This document shows positions 7,839-13,544 of a DNA stretch of 14,659 bases, in pieces. The notes below the pieces were generated by a model. It was not told the DNA's origin, searched no databases, and worked only from the letters and a program-made list of their open reading frames with translations. A program made the translations under genes and the position numbers. The DNA lies in contig CAJUCG010000060.1 of NCBI GenBank assembly GCA_910585065.1, positions 1-14,659 of the forward strand, in the 5' to 3' direction. This DNA comes from an uncultured Lachnospiraceae bacterium (GTDB lineage Bacteria; Bacillota; Clostridia; Lachnospirales; Lachnospiraceae). The stretch's first letter is position 1. Every line of letters starts with the position of its first letter.

Positions 7839-9521
7839 ATGGAACAGCATTATAGAAAAATCGTTAAGGATACGGAGCGGCGGGTGATCGCGGCAATGCA
7901 GTGCCAGATTACAGAAACTGGAAATTGCCGCTGCGGGGGGTTTCGGGATGGGACGGGAATTGTGCAGGCAAAATATGCAATCTATCAGGTCGCGCCGGTG
8001 ATTGCGGCATACTGCTGCCCGGACAGCACATTTTATCGGAATGAAAAAATTTATGCCAGGATTCTCTTAGGGCTTGACTATATCCGAAGTGTGCAGCATG
8101 AAAATGGACTTTTTGACTATATCACCTGCAATTTCTTTTCCGCACCGGACACGGCATTCTGCTTAAAAAAGCTGCTGCCGGTATATCAATATCTACGGGG
8201 AAAAACCACTGCCGGGAATCAGGAAAATTTTGGGAAAACCACTGCCGAGGAGCAGGAGATCCACAGGCGTTTGGAGGAGATAATCAAGGACGGTGCGAAT
8301 GGAATGCTTCTCGGCGGGTTTCACACGCCAAACCACCGATGGGCGATCGCGTCCATCCTGATGGCGTGCAGCCGCTATTTTGACAGTGAGCGGATGGAGG
8401 AAGCCGCATATACTTATCTGAGAGAGGGAATAGACTGCAATGCGGACGGTGAGTATTCGGAGAAATCTGCGGGGAATTACAATCGGATCAACAATGACGC
8501 AATGATACTTTTATCAGAAGTTACAGGGGATAATTCCTACGAGCAGAATGTTCTTCGCAATCTCAAAATGATGCTAAATTATATCGAGCCGGACGGCAGT
8601 ATATTTACTGCCAATTCCACGCGATTTGACAAGGATTTATTGATCTACCCGGCGGATTATTATATGGAGTATCTGCGGATGGGAATGAAATACCATATCC
8701 CAGAGTTTCTTAAAATGTGCAACTCTATCTTTGAGCTTGTGGAGGAAAAGCATATTGACGCACCAGATTGTCTAATCTGGTTTCTCCTTTCTCCAAAGTA
8801 CCGGGAATTTGAGTATGGGGAATGCTATCCGTTTAAAGATTACCATGCATTTTACCGAGAGTCAGGGATTGCGCGCTGCAAAAATGGGCGATATACCTAC
8901 ACGGTAATGAACGGGAAATCAAATTTCTTCTATCTGCACAATGGAACGATAAAACTTGAGGTCAAAGTCTGCGGAAGTTTCTGCGAACACAGAGCATTTA
9001 AGAGTGAGGAGATGGAGAGACTTTCTGACGGGGAGTACCATCTGCGCCAGGTAATGCGGGGGTGGTATTATCTTCCATTTGAGGAAGCGCAGAGAACAAG
9101 CGATTGGTGGAAGATGGACAATGCCGCCCGCAAAAAAAGATGGGGACCCGATATGCAGATCGATGTGTGGGTCAGGGAGGAGGAGAATGGTGTTTGTCTG
9201 CGCGTGAAAACTTCCGGGGTATCGGGTGCGCCATGGAGAATTGAACTGGCATTTTCCGGTGTAAATTTCCTGACAAGCAGCCAGATAGATCTCCCTCTTT
9301 CTGGCAGTGAAGTATTGGTCGTAAAGGAGGGGGAAGTCGAGGTGACCAATGGTTGGGATACCCTTGTGGTTGGATCATGTTTTGGCGAGCATCACTTTAT
9401 CGAGGGCAAGGAGGACAGCGAGAAAAAGACTCCGGGGGCATTCACCCTCTATCTTACGGATTATACGGAATTTGACCGGGAAATTTATATTCGAAGTAAA
9501 CTGAGTGAGATGAAGTGGTAA
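7839..9521 (+). CDS. Probable (alpha/alpha)-toroid protein of uncertain activity (possible lyase or uronate-active enzyme)
   Basis: The 560-residue protein has no signal peptide and no family that I can name with confidence. Residues 1-310 are helix-rich with regularly spaced aromatic and small residues. They hold the blocks GGFRDGTGIVQAKYA (33-47), FHTPNHRW (161-168), DGEYSEKSAGNYNRINNDAM (203-222) and YIEPDGSIFTANSTR (248-262). This pattern is like the (alpha/alpha) barrels of heparinase II/III-type lyases and related hydrolases. Residues 340-560 are beta-rich, as in the C-terminal sheet domain of those enzymes. His166, Asn165, Tyr206, Tyr214 and Glu208 are candidate active-site residues (inference only). 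An 11-codon tandem repeat lies in a loop at 121-142. The start is ATG 7839, with AAAGAGGG ending 5 bases upstream; TTG 7815 is a weaker in-frame alternative. The context of GH105 and GH38 genes supports a role in uronate- or mannose-containing glycan breakdown. Confidence 0.6.
   Translation: MEQHYRKIVKDTERRVIAAMQCQITETGNCRCGGFRDGTGIVQAKYAIYQVAPVIAAYCCPDSTFYRNEKIYARILLGLDYIRSVQHENGLFDYITCNFFSAPDTAFCLKKLLPVYQYLRGKTTAGNQENFGKTTAEEQEIHRRLEEIIKDGANGMLLGGFHTPNHRWAIASILMACSRYFDSERMEEAAYTYLREGIDCNADGEYSEKSAGNYNRINNDAMILLSEVTGDNSYEQNVLRNLKMMLNYIEPDGSIFTANSTRFDKDLLIYPADYYMEYLRMGMKYHIPEFLKMCNSIFELVEEKHIDAPDCLIWFLLSPKYREFEYGECYPFKDYHAFYRESGIARCKNGRYTYTVMNGKSNFFYLHNGTIKLEVKVCGSFCEHRAFKSEEMERLSDGEYHLRQVMRGWYYLPFEEAQRTSDWWKMDNAARKKRWGPDMQIDVWVREEENGVCLRVKTSGVSGAPWRIELAFSGVNFLTSSQIDLPLSGSEVLVVKEGEVEVTNGWDTLVVGSCFGEHHFIEGKEDSEKKTPGAFTLYLTDYTEFDREIYIRSKLSEMKW
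8199..8264 (+). repeat. Tandem 33-bp in-frame duplication inside the toroid gene
   Basis: Two adjacent 11-codon units (8199-8231 and 8232-8264) encode GKTTAGNQENF and GKTTAEEQEIH. The shared GKTTAxxQE core and nearly identical bases over the first 16 positions suggest duplication of a surface loop between helices. Confidence 0.75.
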
Positions 9522-9570
9522 AAAATATAAAATAGATACCTACAGGACTGTATTAAATCAGTTAAATAGC

Positions 9571-9577
9571 GGGGAGG
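9571..9577 (+). promoter_or_regulatory. Ribosome binding site supporting a TTG start
   Basis: GGGGAGG ends 8 bases before TTG 9586. The ATG that directly abuts it (9578) is too close and opens only a four-codon frame (Met-Asn-Phe-Cys-stop). The TTG therefore is the plausible start of the HEAT-like gene. Confidence 0.7.
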
Positions 9578-9585
9578 ATGAACTT

Positions 9586-11163
9586 TTGTTAGAAGGGGAA
9601 AAATTAAGATTTTTAGAGTATGTCCGCGAAACTGTGCTACCGGAACTAAAAAAGGGGAACGCAATCTACGGGAATATTGCTCAGCGAGTTTTCCTTCAAT
9701 TGCCAGAAGAACAAGAATTGCAGACGGAGATTGCAGCGGCATATGAGGAAATACTTAAAAGGATCTCTGCCAAAAAACTAATTCGGCTGTCGGAAGAATA
9801 TCGCAACCGCTATGGGGAATGGTATGTCGAGGATGACGCTGCGGATTGGTGGTACAATAAGCCAAAAAAAGAGGATTATCCGCATTTGACGGTGAATCAG
9901 TATAATGCAGTACTAAAATTTGGCACATTTCTTGAAGATGGCTATGATCGGCAATGGTGCATGGAAGAGCTGGATGGTGCCCCGGGCGCGCTACCCTTCT
10001 TTTTCCTGCGCCTAAATGACTGGGTGGGAGAGGTGCGAAAAAGTGCATTTGTATTGTCAGAGAAAAGGCTTTGGCAGTGTGGCGCGGACGAGTTCTTTTT
10101 TGCACTGCCGAGCTTAGAGAAGGTTATTGCTTCTAGGAGGCGGGACGAAGAGCAGATAAAGCAGCTTTCGATGCAGGTGCTTTCCCGCGCATTTAAAATT
10201 TTTGAGAAAATGCCGGAGGAACGTATTTATGCGCGGCTGCCGTACTATGGGGTAAATATCAAAAATGCGATCTATCGTCTTTTTCGAGAGAAAAAGATCC
10301 TCTCGTTTTCCGCGATGGAACGGCTTCTTCTTGCGGAGTGGACGGGATATGGGAAGAAGTTATTGTTAGAAGGAATTTTTTTTCATTATGGATATGAGAA
10401 AGAGCGGGTGGAACATTACCTTGCTTCGCGCAGTACCCTAGTGCGCTACCGGGCATTGTGGTTTCGCTATCAGAATGAGGGAATTGCCTGGGAGGGACTT
10501 GAAGAGATGCTTCTTGACCGCTCACAGAGGATTCGCAGGGACGCGGGTTATCTCCTGCAAAAACATCGAAATTTTAAGGTGCTAGACTATTATCTGGAAA
10601 AATTACAGCAGGGAGTATCAGAAACGGTGTTGCTTGGGATCGGTGAGTATGGAACAAAAAAGGAAATCGGAATTATTGAGCCGTTTCTTGCAGAGAAGGG
10701 CAATCGTCTGGCAAGGGCAGCATTAGTTTCCTACGGACGGCTGGCAGCAGAGCAGGGTGAAGAAATCTATTGGAAATTTTTGTTTGACGATCGCAGTTCC
10801 ATTGCGAAGGCAGCATACCGCCTGATTAAGAAAAACCGCATACATTATGGCGCGGGTGAAATTTATTCTCTGTTTTGTGAGCATCATCAACCGGTGATCA
10901 GAAAATATCTTTTCCAGCTTCTTTTGTGTGAGCCATCCTGGGAGCGGCTTCCCTACCTCCTTTTTTTGTACGCGGATGAAAAATTGCCCGGGGAGGAGAG
11001 AGGGAAAATATATTTTAGGATTAAAAATCTCTCTGTCTATGCTGTTATTTCCAGGCAGCAGGAACAAAGAATCCTTGAGATCTTAGAGCGCGGGGGAGAG
11101 AAATTTCCAGAGGAGTTAAGGGAGAAAATCCTGTTTGAACTGGCACATATAGTGAAGAAATAA
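9586..11163 (+). CDS. HEAT-like repeat protein of unknown function
   Basis: The 525-residue, cytoplasmic, almost wholly helical protein has no enzymatic motif that I recognise. HEAT-like helix pairs are visible: LNDWVGEVRKSAFVLSEK (143-160, the classic D-x-x-x-x-V-R-x-x-A pattern), LLDRSQRIRRDAGYLLQKH (309-327), residues 345-385 (ending RLARAALVSYGRLA) and FDDRSSIAKAAYRLIKK (400-416). The first ~110 residues are charged helices with a Trp/Tyr-rich segment around 79-92 (GEWY...ADWWY). HEAT arrays usually act as binding scaffolds for protein or nucleic acid. The TTG start is supported by GGGGAGG at 9571-9577. It follows the toroid gene by 64 bases with no terminator visible, so it is probably part of the same transcript; why a scaffold protein sits with glycan hydrolases is unclear. 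A chance neighbour is possible. Confidence 0.7.
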   Translation: MLEGEKLRFLEYVRETVLPELKKGNAIYGNIAQRVFLQLPEEQELQTEIAAAYEEILKRISAKKLIRLSEEYRNRYGEWYVEDDAADWWYNKPKKEDYPHLTVNQYNAVLKFGTFLEDGYDRQWCMEELDGAPGALPFFFLRLNDWVGEVRKSAFVLSEKRLWQCGADEFFFALPSLEKVIASRRRDEEQIKQLSMQVLSRAFKIFEKMPEERIYARLPYYGVNIKNAIYRLFREKKILSFSAMERLLLAEWTGYGKKLLLEGIFFHYGYEKERVEHYLASRSTLVRYRALWFRYQNEGIAWEGLEEMLLDRSQRIRRDAGYLLQKHRNFKVLDYYLEKLQQGVSETVLLGIGEYGTKKEIGIIEPFLAEKGNRLARAALVSYGRLAAEQGEEIYWKFLFDDRSSIAKAAYRLIKKNRIHYGAGEIYSLFCEHHQPVIRKYLFQLLLCEPSWERLPYLLFLYADEKLPGEERGKIYFRIKNLSVYAVISRQQEQRILEILERGGEKFPEELREKILFELAHIVKK

Positions 11164-11190
11164 TGGATTGGCGGGAAAGGTGGAAAGCAA

Positions 11191-11507
11191 ATGGCATTGG
11201 CAGAACAAAAAATTTATACGGTAGAAGACATTTATCATTTACCGGACGGACAGAGGGCAGAATTGATTGATGGAAAGATGTATATGATGACACCGCCAAG
11301 TTTTAAGCATCAGGATATTTTGTCGGAACTTCACTACCTAAGTACCGCTCTGCGGGGGTGCAGGAATACTGGGTGGTCGATCACACGAAAAATCAAATTT
11401 TTGTCTATGATTTTTTGCACGATACCATGAGAAAATACATTTTTGCAGATACAGTAAAGGCGGGGATCTACAAGGATCTGGAAATTGATTTTACAAAGAT
11501 TGGATAA
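11191..11507 (+). pseudogene. Uma2-family (DUF820) nuclease remnant with internal deletion and frameshift
   Basis: The reading frame from ATG 11191 gives MALAEQKIYTVEDIYHLP, then GQRAELIDGKMYMMTPPS and KHQDILSEL, a typical Uma2 N-terminus, preceded by a GGTGG site. After about 11334 that frame turns to nonsense and stops at 11430. A different frame from about 11334 to the TAA at 11505-11507 encodes LPKYRSAGVQEYWVVDH, then NQIFVYDF and KAGIYKDLEIDF, which is the typical Uma2 C-terminus. An intact family member is about 185-190 residues; here some 80 codons between the two parts are missing. The lost stretch normally holds the PD-(D/E)xK-like catalytic residues (EPD and the E-V-x-S-P-S block), so no nuclease activity should remain. 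Two Uma2 ends in two frames within 317 bases are best explained by one deletion that is not a multiple of three. An assembly error is less likely but possible. Confidence 0.88.
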
Positions 11508-11530
11508 GGGGCGAAATTTTGAAATTTTGA

Positions 11531-11559
11531 TTGACAGGGAATTACAGCATTACTATAAT
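11531..11559 (+). promoter_or_regulatory. Perfect-consensus sigma-A promoter of the aminotransferase gene
   Basis: TTGACA (11531-11536) and TATAAT (11554-11559) match consensus at all 12 positions with the optimal 17-base spacer. Transcription should start near 11566, giving a ~54-base leader. It lies 23 bases after the end of the Uma2 remnant. It also rules out the long upstream in-frame extension of the aminotransferase, whose first codons would lie before the promoter. Confidence 0.85.
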
Positions 11560-11619
11560 ATAGCTGAGAAAAGTTCGAGGATCAAGGTAGACGATAAAAA
11601 GTGCGGAAGGGAGAATAAT

Positions 11620-12903
11620 ATGAAATCTTACATGGACATGAGCCGGGATGAACTTTTAACATTGAAAGCCGCTTTGGAGGAACAGTTTAAGACCGAGGAG
11701 GGAAAGGGGCTTTCCTTAAATATGGCGCGCGGCAAGCCGGGCGCAACCCAGCTTGCGATTTCCATGCCGATGTTAGACGTGATTAACTCCGGTTCGGATA
11801 TGACAACTCTACTCGGCAATGATACCAGAAATTACGGGGACTGGGATGGGATCGGCGAGTGCAGACAGCTTTTAGCGGATATGATGGAGGTCAAAAAGCC
11901 CAATGTGATCGTGTGCGGAAATTCCAGCCTAAATATTATGTACGATACCGTTGTGCGCTCCATGGTCAGCGGAGTGAACGGTGAAACACCGTGGTGCAAG
12001 CTTGATAAAGTAAAATTTTTATGTCCGGTTCCGGGGTACGACAGACATTTTAAGATTACGGAAACCTTTGGGATCGAGATGATTCCGGTGCCGATGGACG
12101 AGAATGGACCGAATATGGATATGGTCGAGGAGTATGTAAATGGCGACAGCGCGGTAAAGGGGATCTGGTGTGTTCCAAAATATTCGAACCCGACCGGAAT
12201 TACCTACTCGGATGAAGTGGTAAGACGCTTTGCGAACTTGAAGCCTGCGGCAAAAGATTTCCGTATTTTCTGGGATAATGCCTACTGTATCCACCATCTC
12301 TACGATGAGATTCAAGATAAGATTCCAAATATTTTGGAAGAGTGCGAGAAGGCGGGAAATCCGGATATGGTCTATATCTTTGCTTCCACATCAAAGATCA
12401 GTTTTCCGGGTTCTGGTGTGTCTGCAATTGCGACTTCGCTTACCAATATGGAGTACATCAAAAAATTCATGACCACACAGATTATTGGACATGACAAGAT
12501 CAACCAGCTACGTCACGCTCGTTTCTTTAAGAATATTGACGGGCTGAACGCGCATATGAAAAAACATATGGAACTGATGCGCCCGAAATTTCAGGCGGTG
12601 CTTGATATTTTGGAGGAGGAGCTTACCGGGCTTAATATCGGGAGCTGGATAAAGCCAAGGGGCGGATATTTTATCTCCTTTGAGTCCCTGCCTGGCTGTG
12701 CGAAGGCTATTGTGGCAAAATGCAAGGAATTAGGGCTGGTACTTACCGGCGCGGGTGCGACTTACCCTTACGGAAAAGATCCGAACGATTCAAATATCCG
12801 CATCGCGCCGTCGTTTCCGACACCGGAGGAAATGAGGGAGGCGACGAGGATGTTCGCACTCTGTGTAAAATTAGTTTCGATAGAAAAATTATTAAGTGTA
12901 TAA
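11620..12903 (+). CDS. PLP-dependent aminotransferase, aspartate aminotransferase type (subgroup 1c)
   Basis: The 427-residue fold-type I aminotransferase, cytoplasmic, probably moves the amino group between aspartate and 2-oxoglutarate, linking oxaloacetate and nitrogen metabolism. Visible residues: GNSSLNIMYD (100-109, cofactor phosphate loop), PKYSNPTG (186-193) with Asn190, FWDNAY (217-222) with Asp219 that contacts the pyridine nitrogen, ASTSKISFPGSG (255-266) with the Schiff-base Lys259, and the C-terminal SNIRIAPSFP carrying the substrate-carboxylate Arg. The N-terminal ARGKPGATQL and these blocks match the group represented by the Corynebacterium enzyme (PF12897) rather than classical AspC. 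The start at 11620 is chosen for GGAAGGGAG ending 6 bases upstream and because the promoter lies at 11531-11559. True substrate range cannot be read from sequence. A hairpin terminator follows. Confidence 0.93.
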   Translation: MKSYMDMSRDELLTLKAALEEQFKTEEGKGLSLNMARGKPGATQLAISMPMLDVINSGSDMTTLLGNDTRNYGDWDGIGECRQLLADMMEVKKPNVIVCGNSSLNIMYDTVVRSMVSGVNGETPWCKLDKVKFLCPVPGYDRHFKITETFGIEMIPVPMDENGPNMDMVEEYVNGDSAVKGIWCVPKYSNPTGITYSDEVVRRFANLKPAAKDFRIFWDNAYCIHHLYDEIQDKIPNILEECEKAGNPDMVYIFASTSKISFPGSGVSAIATSLTNMEYIKKFMTTQIIGHDKINQLRHARFFKNIDGLNAHMKKHMELMRPKFQAVLDILEEELTGLNIGSWIKPRGGYFISFESLPGCAKAIVAKCKELGLVLTGAGATYPYGKDPNDSNIRIAPSFPTPEEMREATRMFALCVKLVSIEKLLSV

Positions 12904-12931
12904 TAAAACGAACCGAGTAGGCACATAAGAA

Positions 12932-12959
12932 AAAGCTGTCCTTTTATGAGGGCAGCTTT
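12932..12959 (+). terminator. Hairpin terminator after the aminotransferase gene
   Basis: The 11-bp stem AAAGCTGTCCT / AGGGCAGCTTT has one T-G wobble and a 6-base loop. The T tract after it is short (three T, within the stem), so termination may be partial; the preceding A run would supply the T tract for the opposite strand. Confidence 0.72.
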
Positions 12960-12991
12960 CGCGCTCTATGCGCATACTCGTAAAAATCAGC

Positions 12992-13095
12992 AAATCAGCA
13001 GAAACCCGAAACCGTGCCGGAAGGAATTTTAGGAGTGCAGCGAATAAAATTTCTTCCACGAAAAGGGCACGGTGCAGGGTTTTCTGCGGAACTAA
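12992..13095 (+). repeat. Tandem hairpin repeat, copy 1
   Basis: A 104-bp unit contains a long imperfect inverted repeat. GCAGAAACCC (12999-13007 region) pairs with GGGTTTTCTGC (13077-13087); ACCGTGCC pairs with GGCACGGT; GGAAGGAATTTTA (13019-13031) pairs with TAAAATTTCTTCC (13045-13057). The stem has two internal mismatched loops and a 13-base apical loop. The unit resembles dispersed extragenic hairpin repeats or small non-autonomous elements in Clostridia. Reading frames through it are not believable genes. Together with the terminator and copy 2 it fills the 314-base gap between the aminotransferase and zinc-ribbon genes. Confidence 0.9.
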
Positions 13096-13199
13096 AAATC
13101 AGCAGAAACCCGAAACCGTGCCGGAAGGAATTTTAAGAGTGCAGCGAATAAAATTTCTTCCACGAAAAGGGCACGGTGCAGGGTTTTCTGCGGAACTAA
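13096..13199 (+). repeat. Tandem hairpin repeat, copy 2
   Basis: Directly follows copy 1 with an exact 104-base period and differs by one base (A at 13136 for G at 13032). The same hairpin forms between 13103 and 13191. The copy ends 18 bases before the zinc-ribbon gene, so in a transcript its stem would sit just upstream of that gene's ribosome binding site. Confidence 0.9.
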
Positions 13200-13217
13200 A
13201 AATAAGAAGGAGATCAA

Positions 13218-13475
13218 ATGCCGCTGATTAACAAAATTATGAAAAAGCTTCCAAGAAAGCAGGTATCGCCCGGGGAACTTGAGCCGGTGCGCCGCTTTAA
13301 AGAGCCGCTAGTAAAGCCGAGAGAATTGCTTTTGGAGGAGGAAAGGGATGAGAACGGCGAGTACCCGGTACTTGAGCGGGAGATTTTGCCGGAGCGCATT
13401 ATCTGTCCGGACTGCGGGGGAATCACATTGGAAGGATTGGATTTTTGTGACAAATGTGGAGGAGAATTGCGGTAA
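13218..13475 (+). CDS. Small zinc-ribbon protein of unknown function
   Basis: The 85-residue protein is highly charged along its first 60 residues (Lys/Arg then Glu-rich) and ends in a four-cysteine zinc ribbon, CPDCGG...FCDKCGG (Cys63, Cys66, Cys77, Cys80; C-x2-C-x10-C-x2-C). Such ribbons bind one zinc and often mediate protein or nucleic-acid contacts. No larger domain is present and no transmembrane segment is seen. AGAAGGAG lies 6 bases before the ATG, which supports translation. It is placed between the hairpin repeat and a large sugar-hydrolase gene; a functional link to either is not shown. Confidence 0.75.
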   Translation: MPLINKIMKKLPRKQVSPGELEPVRRFKEPLVKPRELLLEEERDENGEYPVLEREILPERIICPDCGGITLEGLDFCDKCGGELR

Positions 13476-13483
13476 AGAATCAG

Positions 13484-13520
13484 GAGTTTTTTTGTACTAT
13501 GCAAAAACTCGCGCTATAAA
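13484..13520 (+). promoter_or_regulatory. Possible promoter overlapping a dyad, upstream of the right-edge hydrolase
   Basis: GAG plus seven T and G (13484-13494) pairs with CAAAAACTC (13502-13510) around a 7-base loop. A -10 like TATAAA (13515-13520) has TTGTAC at 13492-13497 with a 17-base spacer; the -35 is weak (3 of 6). The dyad covers the -35 and spacer, so it could be an operator. As a terminator for the zinc-ribbon gene it lacks a following T tract. Confidence 0.4.
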
Positions 13521-13544
13521 TTGAGCTGCGATATGGAGGGGAAT

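Noticed and set aside
7790..7855. A 21-codon frame starting inside the end of the DUF3784-like gene and overlapping the start of the toroid gene
   Set aside because: There is a ribosome-site-like GGGGAGAAAGG before it, but the product is very short with no recognisable features; at most it could serve translational coupling.
10372..10384. Run of eight T within the HEAT-like gene as a possible slippage or frameshift site
   Set aside because: The frame is intact across it (Ile-Phe-Phe-His) and helix pattern continues on both sides, so no frameshift is needed.
11485..11619. 45-codon N-terminal extension of the aminotransferase
   Set aside because: It begins inside the Uma2 remnant and upstream of the perfect promoter, has no family-like sequence, and the ATG at 11620 has a good ribosome binding site.
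12992..13199. CRISPR array
   Set aside because: Only two long adjacent copies with no spacers; the period of 104 with one mismatch is a tandem duplication, not repeats separated by unique spacers.
12968..13231. An 87-codon reading frame across the tandem hairpin units
   Set aside because: It is formed by the repeat itself: the same DNA is read in two frames of the 104-bp period. It has no ribosome binding site and overlaps the well-supported zinc-ribbon start.
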